Source: CAYWXK01 sp964462515 | Lineage (GTDB): Bacteria > Planctomycetota > Phycisphaerae > Sedimentisphaerales > Anaerobacaceae | DNA length: 64,000 nt | NCBI GenBank assembly: GCA_964462515.1 | Contig: CAYWXK010000008.1 | Location: forward strand, 40,062-104,061 | Direction: 5' to 3' | Part shown: positions 54,058-62,801 of the stretch, one piece after another | Layout: every line of letters begins with the position of its first letter | Position numbering within the stretch: position 1 is the stretch's first letter | The notes under the pieces: model-generated | Seen by the model: the letters and a program-made list of their open reading frames with translations, nothing else | Database searches by the model: none | What the model was told of the DNA's origin: nothing | Program-made: the position numbers and the translations under genes

Positions 54058-54948
54058 TTATTTCAAGTCTTGATTTTTGACTTTTACATTTTCAGTTTGG
54101 CTCTGCTGCGAGCCAAGAAGTCCGACCATTTCAGCAACCAAACTTGAGGAATTTTCTGCTGCCATCACATAAAATGTCGCCAGGTCTTCTTTTGCCGCCT
54201 CATCGGCTTTGTCGCTGATACAGCGTATCACAACAAACGGAATCTGTCGCTGATAGCAAAGCTGGGCTACCGCCGCCCCCTCCATCTCCACCGCATCGGC
54301 CTTGAGCTTATTACGCAGCTCCTCGCACTTTTCCTTCGATGCGATAAAAGTATCTCCCGTAACAATCACGCCCTTTACAACCTTTGGCGTCCTTTCCCCT
54401 TCACTTGTCATCAGTATCCCCAGCTTGACCCGGCCGGCGGCCTGTTCAGCCAATTTCAAAAGCTGCTCATCCGCTGGAAAAAAGACAGGATTCTCGATAT
54501 TATCAAGCCGGCTCTTTACTCCTTGATACAAAAGTCCCTCAGATGTCAGCAATCCCATATCGTGATAGGCGATTTTTTCAGCCACCACGATATCGCCGGG
54601 TGAGAGCTGCGGATTTATCCCCCCTGCCACGCCCGTAAAGATTACCCGGCTGGGCTGAAAATGCTCTATCATAAGCGTTGTTGTCATAGCAGCGTTGACT
54701 TTGCCGATGCCCGTCCAGGCCAGAGCCACCTTTTTGCCGCCCAGCTTGCCGCTGACAAATCTTATTCCTTCAATCTTATGCACTTTTCCTTCTGTGAGCT
54801 TATCCTCAAGGATTACGATTTCCTGCTCAAACGCCCCCAATATCCCCGTAACAGGTTCGGGCTTTGTTCCCTGCAGACCCGAACTACATGAACCACATAA
54901 GAGGGAAACTACTACGCAAACAACTGTAACGAACTTACTGTGATTCAT
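54058..54948 (-). CDS. exported 5'-methylthioadenosine/S-adenosylhomocysteine nucleosidase
   Basis: 296 aa; hydrolyses the glycosidic bond of MTA and SAH, giving adenine. GILGAFEQEIVILEDKL, VIFTGVAGGINPQLSPGDIV, AVEMEGAAVAQLCYQ (with the ribose-binding Glu) and RCISDKAD are all typical of the MTAN fold. Unlike the usual cytoplasmic enzyme it starts with a signal peptide and a Cys-rich lipoprotein-like end (VVSLLCGSCSSG), so it is probably anchored outside the inner membrane. It is next to a purine permease. Confidence 0.88.
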   Translation of the reverse strand: MNHSKFVTVVCVVVSLLCGSCSSGLQGTKPEPVTGILGAFEQEIVILEDKLTEGKVHKIEGIRFVSGKLGGKKVALAWTGIGKVNAAMTTTLMIEHFQPSRVIFTGVAGGINPQLSPGDIVVAEKIAYHDMGLLTSEGLLYQGVKSRLDNIENPVFFPADEQLLKLAEQAAGRVKLGILMTSEGERTPKVVKGVIVTGDTFIASKEKCEELRNKLKADAVEMEGAAVAQLCYQRQIPFVVIRCISDKADEAAKEDLATFYVMAAENSSSLVAEMVGLLGSQQSQTENVKVKNQDLK

Positions 54949-54984
54949 TCCTTTTTTCCTAATTCACATCCTTGCTTTAGCAAC

Positions 54985-55068
54985 TGCGAGCGAGAGGAGT
55001 CGAACCTCCACTCCCTAATGGGAACCAGGTCCTAAGCCTGGCGCGTCTGCCAGTTCCGCCACGCTCGC
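54985..55068 (-). tRNA. tRNA-Leu (anticodon UAG)
   Basis: An 84-base cloverleaf. The acceptor stem is GCGAGCG/CGCTCGC with discriminator A, the anticodon stem-loop is CCAGG-CTTAGGA-CCTGG, the T-arm GGAGGTTCGACTCCTC is clear, and there is a long class II variable arm. Position 34-36 is TAG, reading CUA and CUN Leu codons. No CCA is encoded; GTTG follows. Confidence 0.96.
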
Positions 55069-55077
55069 ATATTATAA

Positions 55078-55215
55078 ATCCGAAATTCGAATATCGAAAT
55101 CCGAAACAATATTGAAATTCAAATTTCAAAATCTCAAAAACTTAAGTTTTGGATTTGGTATTTTGGTCATTCGTATTTGTTTCGTGCTTCGGATTTCGTA
55201 TTTCGTGCTTATCTT
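55078..55215. repeat. AT-rich repeat of gaaat/cgaat words
   Basis: Spacer between the tRNA and xseB. The words cgaaattcgaatatcgaaat and ttcggatttcgtatttcgtg are roughly inverted around ttaagttttggatttgg. Related to 11166-11295. Nothing else seen. Confidence 0.65.
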
Positions 55216-55233
55216 TCGTATTTATGATATGTG

Positions 55234-55479
55234 CTATTCGATATCCTTTTGTTCTTGTGATTTTTCCTCAAGCTCCGATATTTTTTCTATCCGTTTCTCG
55301 GCTTTTTGAAGTATCGTTCGACAGTGCTTAATCAAAGCCATCCCACGCTCATATTGTTCGAGGCTATCCTGCAGAGGAATCTGCCCCTGCTCAATCTTAC
55401 CCACGATACTGGTAAGCTCCTTAATCGCCTCCTCAAAACTCATTTTGCTTATATCGTTTTTTTGCTTCTTATCCGCCAT
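55234..55479 (-). CDS. xseB: exodeoxyribonuclease VII small subunit
   Basis: 81 aa, normal length. The family core is ISKMSFEEAIKELTSIVGKI, followed by EQGQIPLQDSLEQYERGMAL and a coiled C-terminus with C...ILQKAEKRIEKI. The ATG at 55477-55479 has AAGGAAA; one eight codons upstream is rejected. It stands right after xseA, from which it is separated by an R2 repeat. Confidence 0.93.
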   Translation of the reverse strand: MADKKQKNDISKMSFEEAIKELTSIVGKIEQGQIPLQDSLEQYERGMALIKHCRTILQKAEKRIEKISELEEKSQEQKDIE

Positions 55480-55497
55480 TTCTTTTCCTTTTATTCT

Positions 55498-55573
55498 TGC
55501 CACAAAGTCACCAAGACACCAAGATTATCATATATTTATTTTTCAATTTCGTGACTTTGTGTCTTTGTGGCTG
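55498..55573. repeat. dispersed inverted repeat family R2, copy 4 (xseA-xseB spacer)
   Basis: Arms ccacaaagtcaccaagacac and cgtgactttgtgtctttgtg around an AT-rich centre. The same element as in the Wood-Ljungdahl operon, again lodged between two genes that are normally adjacent. Confidence 0.88.
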
Positions 55574-55582
55574 GTTTTATTT

Positions 55583-56938
55583 TTACTTTTTTGTTACCTT
55601 ACTTTCAATCAAATTCTCACTGGCAAGCTCAGTAACTAATAAATCTCCAATCTTCACGTCGCCCAAATCCTTTATTACAACGCCGGTTTTTTTGTTAGTG
55701 GTAATACTGTAGCCACGCTCTAAAACCGATTTCGGGTTCAGCGCTGCCAGCCGGTTCGCCGACGCCGTCAACTGCATCCGGCAGCTATTTATAATACCCT
55801 TTATCGCAGAATTTGCCAGATTCTGCCAATTATTTAATTCAACCGTTTTTCTCCCTAAAAGCCGGTGCGGCTCAATCCTCACAATCTGCTCATAAGAAGC
55901 TGCAATCTTTTCACGTGCCCTCGCTGCTACATCACTTATCGCCTCTAACAACTGAACCCCCTGCTCATCCAATTGCTGCTGTGCATCAAAAACAAGTGAA
56001 AGCGGATTTTGAAACACCCAACTGGCTAAAACCGTCTCTAACCGTCCCCGACAAAGCTCAACATTCGACCGTAGCTGGGAAGCCAGCCTCTTTTCAAAAT
56101 GGCCCAGCCGTCTTAATACCTCCTGCATATCCGGAACCGCCACAACTCCGGCCTTTGTCGGCGTTGATGCCCTCGCATCCGCAACTAAATCCGCAATCGT
56201 AGTGTCAATCTCGTGACCAACCGCGCTTATAACCGGTATCGTCGAGTCATAAATCGCACGCGCTAAGATTTCTTCATTAAACGCCCACAAATCTTCCGGC
56301 GACCCGCCGCCCCTGCCGACAATCAACACATCAAGCGATAGTTTTTTATTTCGTCTGTTCAAATCCAGCAGCGCCTCCGCGATTTTCTGGGCCGCCCCTT
56401 CGCCCTGCACCGGCACAGGATACAAAAACAGCCCCGCGCAAGGCCAGCGATTCCAGATACTATCCTTAATATCCTCTATCGCAGCCCCGGACTCACTGGT
56501 CAATATCCCTATCCTCATCGGATATTCGGGCAGCCGCTTTTTATGCGCCTCATCGAAAAGTCCTTCCGCCGCGAGCTTCTTAACCACTTGCTCAAAGGCC
56601 AACTGCAGCGCCCCAACGCCTACCGGCTCTATTCTTTCAACATACAGTTGATATTTGCCTCCGACCGTATAAACATCGATATGCCCGGTCGCAAGGACCT
56701 CCATTCCATCTTCCAGCGCGAACTTGACATTGCGGAAGTTGCTCGCCCACATAACGCAGGGTAGCACACCGCCTTCGTCCTTCAGCAAAAAATAGCAGTG
56801 CCCGCTCTCTCTATGAGGCTTCCAATCGCTAATCTGGCCCCTGACAACCATCCGTGAGGGCAGTCGCTCTTCGAGCGCCACCTTGACTAAAAGATTAACC
56901 TGGCTGACCGTATATATTCTTATCTTCTGGTTTACCAT
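55583..56938 (-). CDS. xseA: exodeoxyribonuclease VII large subunit
   Basis: 451 aa; single-strand DNA degradation with XseB. OB-fold N-terminus (YTVSQVNLLVKVALEERLP, VRGQISDWKPHRESGHCYF), then the catalytic domain with RIGILTSESGAAIEDIKDSI, DVLIVGRGGGSPEDLWAFN and SAVGHEIDTTIADLVADARA, and a coiled region ending LNPKSVLERGYSIT. The ATG at 56936-56938 is preferred over a TTG three codons before. Confidence 0.96.
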   Translation of the reverse strand: MVNQKIRIYTVSQVNLLVKVALEERLPSRMVVRGQISDWKPHRESGHCYFLLKDEGGVLPCVMWASNFRNVKFALEDGMEVLATGHIDVYTVGGKYQLYVERIEPVGVGALQLAFEQVVKKLAAEGLFDEAHKKRLPEYPMRIGILTSESGAAIEDIKDSIWNRWPCAGLFLYPVPVQGEGAAQKIAEALLDLNRRNKKLSLDVLIVGRGGGSPEDLWAFNEEILARAIYDSTIPVISAVGHEIDTTIADLVADARASTPTKAGVVAVPDMQEVLRRLGHFEKRLASQLRSNVELCRGRLETVLASWVFQNPLSLVFDAQQQLDEQGVQLLEAISDVAARAREKIAASYEQIVRIEPHRLLGRKTVELNNWQNLANSAIKGIINSCRMQLTASANRLAALNPKSVLERGYSITTNKKTGVVIKDLGDVKIGDLLVTELASENLIESKVTKK

Positions 56939-57571
56939 AATGCCCAATTATATCCCAGGCCGCGCCCGGCGCAAAATAAAAGCTGCGAGCACTTTCAGCC
57001 ACCCACAGCTTTTAATTACCTAACAAAATGTCATTGCGCGCCCCGCACCATACGGTGCGGGGCGCGGCAATCTCTAACCACGATAAATACTGTTTTTTAT
57101 ATGTTCTTAATAACTCTAAACTTATCTTGAACTTCAGGACGTTAGATAGCAGCTTCGCTTATCTCACGTCCTAAACTGCCTTTTACAATATCACCTTCAG
57201 TCAGGTCGCGGACAGTGGCCATTTCCAATTTAAGTCTAATTTTTTACGCCGTGTACAAGTTTTTTGAAAACGCTTTTTTGGCTGAAAATGGGATGTTTTT
57301 AACAACAAAAACCCATCAATTTCAGAAACCTTTATTTTTACAGTGAAAAACAAAGTTTTGATCAAGAAACCTGTACCTCGAGTTAAAAGATTAGTTAAAT
57401 AGTTAATTAGTGGTTGGTTAATTTGCAACTGGTTTATTGTTTATCTATAATACTCCTGAACATTACTCGCTTTAATTTGCATCAAAAACAGGTCAAATAC
57501 TTTAGCTTCTTTGACGACAAACATTTTTATCTCCGCGTTCTCTGTGCCCTCTGCGGCTGTAAAGAAGCCGT
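56939..57571. repeat. gene-free stretch with three hairpins
   Basis: About 630 bases without a supported gene. AAAAGCTG...CAGCTTTT (56979-57012) could act as a terminator-like fold. GCGCCCCGCACC-atac-GGTGCGGGGCGC (57038-57065) is a perfect 12-bp hairpin lying in a tcattgcg...cgcggcaatctc frame shared with 27191-27233. aggacgttagata/tatctcacgtcct (57137-57171) is a third. After 57220 the DNA is AT-rich, and it ends in a ctccgcgttctctgtgccct repeat word (57532-57551). Confidence 0.65.
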
Positions 57572-58792
57572 CTATCTGTTTTTGAGGATGACAAAGGCTG
57601 CGAACTCGCCTTTCATTGGCACTTCAATTGTGTCCCCCCGGCAGACGCCCTCAAGGACAGGCTTGCCGAAAAAGTCATCAGGATTTACCAGACAAAATGG
57701 GTAGCCATTCTGTAAAAAAGTCTTAACCGGAAATTCAACTTTTTCTTTCTTTTCCCAGTTGAAAATCGCCAAGTGCGCGCGATTGCGGTCAAAGCGATTT
57801 GGCAAAAAGATAGTCTTGACTCCTTTTGGGCGATGCTCGTTCTCTTTTACGATAAAGTTATCTTTCTGGATAGCCTGTTTGTATTTGAAGATGCTTAGCT
57901 CGCCATTAACTATTATGTTGTCGCGGACCTCGCAGTTTTCATTGTAAGGGGCATCGTAGCCGATTCTCATACCAACGTTATAAAGGTAATTTCTAAAGAC
58001 CTTAATATTCTGACTTGGCCTGCCGCCGCCAATCAGAAACGGCCCTTTGTTATAAAAGATATTATCCTCGACAAGGTAGTTATTTACGTATGCCCGCTCT
58101 GAGCCGTATGCGTGCAAAGTATAAGTGCCATCGAATCGACAGCTCGTAATGCAATTCGAGATTACTTTAACGCCCTGGTCATTTTGCGTGTAAATGCAGT
58201 GCCCGTGGCCGCGGTCGGTGCCGAGCCAGCCATTATTATAGATTATGCAGCCATAAATTTCTGCGTTGATTGCATCCTTCCAGCAACTTATGCCCTGATT
58301 ACAGTTATGAATAACAAGGTTTATATATTTACAGTTCACCCCGCCGTGCATATTTACCCCACCCCAAGGTCGCTTGAGGTCCTCTGGGCTTGAACCCGGG
58401 CTGACCGGCTTTTCCGGCAGCGGCTCCGAAACAAAGATTTCCAGGTCACGCACCCACACATACGCAGATGGATTTTGCACCGATAAGCCGCCATCTATCC
58501 TTGCCCCCGTTCCAGCTAAAGGCCGAATTTGAATCGGATTATTCTCACTTCCTACAAGGCGAATCTCAAAAAGCTCCTGCGGCCGACGCCTGTATGTGCC
58601 TGCGAACAGATATATCGTGTCCCCTGCTGCAACCTTCTGACTGCCATCCAGAGCCGATGCAATATCCCACGGCGCATCTTTGGTGCCGGAATTTGTCGCC
58701 TTGCCATCAGGACTTACATACCATTCCGTTGCCGGACTTACTTGAACGCATAGCAATAGTAACAGAACAAACCAAATGCTACGATATATCAT
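57572..58792 (-). CDS. secreted right-handed parallel beta-helix protein
   Basis: 406 aa with signal peptide SIWFVLLLLLCVQVSPA. It opens EWYVSPDGKATNSGTKDAPW, the DUF1565-like start, then GDTIYLFAGTYRR and rungs such as YINLVIHNCNQGISCWKD and VKVISNCITSCRFDGT. It ends with a small beta domain (GDTIEVPMKGEFAAFVILK). Two nearby Cys/Asn-rich turns fit polysaccharide binding. A GGAGG site precedes the ATG at 58790-58792, and an earlier ATG is rejected. Composition is that of the chromosome, unlike the island beta-helices. Confidence 0.82.
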   Translation of the reverse strand: MIYRSIWFVLLLLLCVQVSPATEWYVSPDGKATNSGTKDAPWDIASALDGSQKVAAGDTIYLFAGTYRRRPQELFEIRLVGSENNPIQIRPLAGTGARIDGGLSVQNPSAYVWVRDLEIFVSEPLPEKPVSPGSSPEDLKRPWGGVNMHGGVNCKYINLVIHNCNQGISCWKDAINAEIYGCIIYNNGWLGTDRGHGHCIYTQNDQGVKVISNCITSCRFDGTYTLHAYGSERAYVNNYLVEDNIFYNKGPFLIGGGRPSQNIKVFRNYLYNVGMRIGYDAPYNENCEVRDNIIVNGELSIFKYKQAIQKDNFIVKENEHRPKGVKTIFLPNRFDRNRAHLAIFNWEKKEKVEFPVKTFLQNGYPFCLVNPDDFFGKPVLEGVCRGDTIEVPMKGEFAAFVILKNR

Positions 58793-58811
58793 AGACGAGA
58801 CCTCCAGCTTT

Positions 58812-59774
58812 TCATTCGATGCGCTTTCTATAAAGCCGGGTTTGCAGTGCGCTTTTCCACTGCGTCCAGTCCGAATCGCCCGGCTCATTATCAATCGCCG
58901 ATGTCACCTGGTTTATCTTCGCGTCTAAATCATCAATGTAATAAACCATAAACGCCTCCGCGGTCGCCGGCAGCTTCGGCGAGCCAAATTCGTATTCGCC
59001 GTGGTGCGACAAAATGATATGGCTGAGCGCATCCAGAACCGTCTGGTCAATTTGTATCCCCTTAGCTCGAAGCGCATCTACCTTCTGGTTCACCATAAGA
59101 AGGCTTTTAACGATGTGGCCGATTAACTGGCCGGAATCTGTATATGAAAAGGCCATCTCGTATGAAAGCTCCTCGGTCTTGCCGATGTCGTGCAAAAAAA
59201 CTCCTGCCAGAACCAAATCTGCCTGCACATCCGGATACAACGGCAATACAGCAACCGCCACTCGCAGCATATTGTGGGTATGCTCCAGTAACCCCCCGAT
59301 ATAATCATGATGCAGCTTCACGCCGCCCGGCGCTGTGCAAAACTTTTTCATCAGCTCATTATCTTCCAGAAACTCATCCACCAGCGCTTTCAACTGGGGA
59401 TTTTTTATCCGGCTCACAATCTTTTTTATCTCCTCGAACATAAGGCCCACATCTTTGGTCGTTCGCGCAAGGAAATCATCAATGCGGACCTTGCTGGGGT
59501 CGATGACACTGATACTATTTACAACAATCTGGAGGATATTTTGGTAAAGCTCGCTTCTTCCCTGCACCCGCACAAAGCCCGGCTTGGGCAGAGCATTATA
59601 AACCGTTTCGGTCGCCTGCCACATTCGGCTATTTATCTGCCCGGTCTTATCGCAAAGAAACATTGCGATGTATAAATCCCCTCGCGTTGTGCTTCTCAGA
59701 ACCGGCTCTTTGACCAGATAAATATCATCTATTGTCTCTCCCGGCCCTATCTCATTGATAAATTTATGTGCCAT
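58812..59774 (-). CDS. HD-domain 3'-5' exoribonuclease-like protein (YhaM family)
   Basis: 320 aa. N-terminal OB-fold (VLRSTTRGDLYIAMFLCDKTGQI, SRMWQA) followed by an HD phosphohydrolase domain: KLHHDYIGGLLEHTHNML, AGVFLHDIGKTEEL (His-Asp), and HIILSHHGEYEFGSPKLPAT. This domain order is that of YhaM/CBF1, which degrades single-strand RNA and DNA. AGGAG lies six bases before the ATG. It is the last minus-strand gene; proS is divergent. Confidence 0.9.
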   Translation of the reverse strand: MAHKFINEIGPGETIDDIYLVKEPVLRSTTRGDLYIAMFLCDKTGQINSRMWQATETVYNALPKPGFVRVQGRSELYQNILQIVVNSISVIDPSKVRIDDFLARTTKDVGLMFEEIKKIVSRIKNPQLKALVDEFLEDNELMKKFCTAPGGVKLHHDYIGGLLEHTHNMLRVAVAVLPLYPDVQADLVLAGVFLHDIGKTEELSYEMAFSYTDSGQLIGHIVKSLLMVNQKVDALRAKGIQIDQTVLDALSHIILSHHGEYEFGSPKLPATAEAFMVYYIDDLDAKINQVTSAIDNEPGDSDWTQWKSALQTRLYRKRIE

Positions 59775-60058
59775 TGTCTGCTCCTAATTCGATATTCGTC
59801 ATTCAATATTCTTCATTCGATATTGGTTATTATGAGAAATCATATCCTTCCACATCTCTTTCCGCAAGAAGCGATTCCCTAAATTAACCAATCCTTCGAT
59901 TTTACTCAGGATGGTGAGCAGAGTCGAACCAATTAACCACTCACCAATCACAATTCACAAACTACGAATTATCCTTGCAACCCTCCTTATTTTCAGCTAT
60001 AAACTTGTGTGACTGGTAAAAGTTTATTTTACTAAATACGAACTACGAGGCACAAGAA
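59775..60058. repeat. divergent spacer with repeats
   Basis: 284 bases between the HD gene and proS. It holds gatattcgtcattcaatatt words (59789-59830), an R1 relative (59893-59932) and accaattaacc words (59929-59960). Promoters for both genes must lie here, but no convincing pair was found. proS has GAGG about nine bases before its ATG. Confidence 0.6.
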
Positions 60059-61816
60059 ATGCGATACAGCCAGATGTTTTTACCGACTGTTAAGGAAGTC
60101 CCTTCCGATGCTGAGACGGTCAGCCACAAATTGATGATTCGAGCAGGTCTTATGCGCAAAGTTGCCAGCGGCACATATACTTATCTGCCGCTCGGCTGGC
60201 GAAGCCTGCTCAAAATCATCGCAATCGTCCGTGAAGAAATGAATCGGGCCGGCGCACAGGAAATCCTGGTGCCGTGCCTTCAGCCGATAGAGCTGTGGCA
60301 GCAAACCGGCCGCGATGTTGATTATGGCCCGACAATTTTCCGCCTCGAAGACCGCCACGGCAGAAAAAACGTCCTCGGCCCCACCGCCGAAGAGGTTGTT
60401 ACTCACCTGGCCGCCGCCGAAATAAAATCCTATAAGCAACTGCCTGTTAATCTCTACCAGATAAGTCCGAAATTCCGCGATGAGTTTCGCCCGCGGTTCG
60501 GCCCTGTTCGCTCCCGCGAATTTATAATGAAGGATGCCTACAGCTTTCACGACACACCCGAAAGTCTCGACCAAACTTACAGGGCAATGTATGACGCTTA
60601 CTGCCGGGTCTTCACACGCTGCGGCCTTCAATACGTAATCGTAGAAGCCGAGTCCGGCGAAATGGGCGGCTCCGGCTCACACCAGTTCACCATCCCCTGC
60701 GAATCCGGCGAAGACACAATCGTATATACCGAAGATGGCTCATACGCCGCCAACCTCGAAAAGGCCGCTGTTGACCCGCTTCCGAAGAACGAAGGACGAA
60801 GGACGAGGGACGAGGGACGAGGAGTTCCACCGATGCAGGAAGTCCACACTCCAAACATCGGCTCTATCGAAACCGTCTGCGCCTTTCTGAAAACTCAGCC
60901 GAAGGACATGATAAAAACTCTCATCTACGCTTCATCGGATGGACCTATTGCTGCCTTAATCCGCGGCGACCACGACCTCAATCCTGAAAAACTCACACAA
61001 GCCCTCGGCGGCAAACACGCAGAACTGGCTGACCAGCCAACTATCGAAAAAGTTACCGCCGCCAAAGTCGGCTTTGCAGGACCGATAGGAATTGCCAACA
61101 ATGTCTCGAAATTGATTATCGACTACGCTGTCGCTGCAATGGCTATCAGCGTAACCGGCGCAAATAAGACCGACTACCATATTAAAAACGTTGTCCCCGG
61201 CAGAGACTTCCCGCTCGAAGGTAACAACATTATCGTTACAGACATTCGCTACGCCGCTGATGGCGATACGCACAAAGGCAAAAAACTGCTTTTCAAAAAA
61301 GGCATCGAGGTCGGCCAGGTCTTCAAACTCGGCACCAAATACAGCGAAAAACTCGGCGCAAAATTCCTTGATGAAACCGGCGCCGAAAAGCCCTGCCTTA
61401 TGGGCTGTTACGGCATCGGCATCAATCGAATCCTTGCCTCCGCCATCGAGCTCGGCAACGACCAAAACGGCATTATATGGCCCATCAGCATCGCGCCTTT
61501 TGAGGTCCTTGTAACCTGCGTAAACCAGGAAGACCCAAAAGTCGCCGGTGCCGCCGAGAAAATCTATCAGCAACTGCTTTCAAAAGGCATCGATGTCTTA
61601 CTCGACGACCGTCTCGAACGCGGCGGAATAAAGTTCAAAGATGCCGACCTTATTGGCATTCCCGTTCAGGTTATCATTGGTAAAAAATCTGTCGCCGAAG
61701 GAAATGTTGAAATTAAACTGCGCTCTGAACCAAAAAGCCAAAAAGTTACTATTGAAAAAGCACAAGAGAAGGTAATTGAGCTGCTCAACTCACTAAAACA
61801 ACAACTTAAAAAGTAA
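60059..61816 (+). CDS. proS: proline-tRNA ligase, bacterial type, with repeat-encoded insertion
   Basis: 585 aa class II synthetase charging tRNA-Pro. Motif 1 includes RKVASGTYTYLPLGWR, motif 2 FRDEFRPRFGPVRSREFIMK, motif 3 GCYGIGINRILASAIE. The YbaK-like editing domain sits between motifs 2 and 3 (from about residue 270), and the anticodon-binding domain at the C-terminus. Residues about 243-256 (NEGRRTRDEGRG) come from a heptanucleotide repeat (60791-60818) just ahead of the editing domain. Bacterial ProRS is otherwise of similar length. The insert is in frame and probably lies in a loop. Confidence 0.95.
   Translation: MRYSQMFLPTVKEVPSDAETVSHKLMIRAGLMRKVASGTYTYLPLGWRSLLKIIAIVREEMNRAGAQEILVPCLQPIELWQQTGRDVDYGPTIFRLEDRHGRKNVLGPTAEEVVTHLAAAEIKSYKQLPVNLYQISPKFRDEFRPRFGPVRSREFIMKDAYSFHDTPESLDQTYRAMYDAYCRVFTRCGLQYVIVEAESGEMGGSGSHQFTIPCESGEDTIVYTEDGSYAANLEKAAVDPLPKNEGRRTRDEGRGVPPMQEVHTPNIGSIETVCAFLKTQPKDMIKTLIYASSDGPIAALIRGDHDLNPEKLTQALGGKHAELADQPTIEKVTAAKVGFAGPIGIANNVSKLIIDYAVAAMAISVTGANKTDYHIKNVVPGRDFPLEGNNIIVTDIRYAADGDTHKGKKLLFKKGIEVGQVFKLGTKYSEKLGAKFLDETGAEKPCLMGCYGIGINRILASAIELGNDQNGIIWPISIAPFEVLVTCVNQEDPKVAGAAEKIYQQLLSKGIDVLLDDRLERGGIKFKDADLIGIPVQVIIGKKSVAEGNVEIKLRSEPKSQKVTIEKAQEKVIELLNSLKQQLKK
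60791..60818. repeat. heptanucleotide tandem repeat inside proS
   Basis: Four tandem copies of GARGGAC (two gaaggac, two gagggac), followed by a partial fifth (gaggag). It belongs to a common dispersed type of the form aggacgaaggacgagg and lies within coding sequence. Because the unit is seven bases, a slip of one copy would break the frame. Confidence 0.88.
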
Positions 61817-61851
61817 TCGTAAATCGCCACAAAATTGTAAAGGAGAAAAAG

Positions 61852-62736
61852 ATGAACAACAATAAACTTTCACGTAGAACTTTTATCCGCAATACTTCTC
61901 TCGCAGCCGCCGGCGTATTGGCTGCTATGTCGCAAAAGGCCGGCGCAGCCGTTGAACTCGAAAAAATCGAACGACTCGTCAAAATCGGCCGCATCAACCA
62001 ATCAGTCAGCAGATGGTGTTATGGCAAGTGGTCCCTCGATGAGCTCTGTGCCGTTTCCGTAAAGCTCGGCATAAAAGCCATTGACCTGCTCGGCCCCTCC
62101 GATTTTCCAACCCTCAAAAAACACGGCCTGGTCTGTTCAATGATAGGCACCCATAGCTTGACAGATGGTCTGAACAACAAGAAAAACCACGCCGAGTGCA
62201 TCGCCAAAATTCGCTCCTCTATTGACGCCGCCGCTGAGTATGGCTTCCCCAACGTCATCACTTTCCCGGGAAACCGCGCAGGGACGCCGGACGATGTTGG
62301 AATAGAAAATACCGTCGAAGCCCTCAAGCAAATCGCCTCCTACGCAGAAGAAAAGAAAGTTACTATAAACCTCGAATACCTCAACAGCAAGGTCAACCAC
62401 AAGGATTATATGTTCGACAAAACATCCTGGGGTGTCGAGGTCTGCAAAAAAGTCGGCTCCGAGCGTGTAAAAATTCTCTACGACATATATCACGCCCAGA
62501 TTATGGAAGGCGACATCATTCGCACCATTCGTGACAACAAAGACTACATCGGCCACTACCACACGGGCGGCAATCCGGGCAGAAACGAAATCGACGAAAC
62601 ACAGGAACTCTATTACCCGGCCATTATGCGAGCCATCGCCGAGACCGGCTTCAAAGGCTACGTCGCTCACGAGTTTGTCCCAAAGGGCGACCCGCTCGCA
62701 GCTTTATCATACGCAGTGCGAATCTGCGACGTCTGA
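61852..62736 (+). CDS. Tat-exported sugar isomerase-like TIM barrel (hydroxypyruvate isomerase type)
   Basis: 294 aa. Tat motif LSRRTFIRNTSLAAAGVLAA at the N-terminus. The barrel has DEVxxxGIKAIDLLGPSDFP-like strands, FPNVITFPGNRAG, VTINLEYLNSKVNH, RVKILYDIYHAQIMEGDI and HYHTGGNPGRNEID, with Glu/Asp/His/Glu metal ligands in family positions, and GYVAHEFVPKG at the end. AAAGGAG stands well placed. Hydroxypyruvate isomerase is a typical annotation; exported planctomycete members probably have other sugar substrates. Confidence 0.87.
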   Translation: MNNNKLSRRTFIRNTSLAAAGVLAAMSQKAGAAVELEKIERLVKIGRINQSVSRWCYGKWSLDELCAVSVKLGIKAIDLLGPSDFPTLKKHGLVCSMIGTHSLTDGLNNKKNHAECIAKIRSSIDAAAEYGFPNVITFPGNRAGTPDDVGIENTVEALKQIASYAEEKKVTINLEYLNSKVNHKDYMFDKTSWGVEVCKKVGSERVKILYDIYHAQIMEGDIIRTIRDNKDYIGHYHTGGNPGRNEIDETQELYYPAIMRAIAETGFKGYVAHEFVPKGDPLAALSYAVRICDV

Positions 62737-62761
62737 AAAACGAACAAAAAATAAAAACTTA

Positions 62762-62783
62762 ATCCGCCGTAATCTTGGCGGAT
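62762..62783. repeat. 7-bp stem hairpin between isomerase and DUF4416 genes
   Basis: ATCCGCC-gtaatctt-GGCGGAT. There is no T run after it, so it is a weak terminator at best. It covers the TTG codon that could otherwise be taken as the start of the next gene. Confidence 0.55.
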
Positions 62784-62801
62784 AAAAACTTAAAACTACT
62801 G

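Noticed and set aside
57201..57428. 75-codon minus-strand frame in the xseA-beta-helix gap
   Set aside because: Lys/Phe-rich, AT-rich composition, no ribosome site and no family resemblance.
60791..60818. CRISPR-like array
   Set aside because: Tandem seven-base units without spacers inside a coding gene. No CRISPR array or cas gene was found anywhere in the window.
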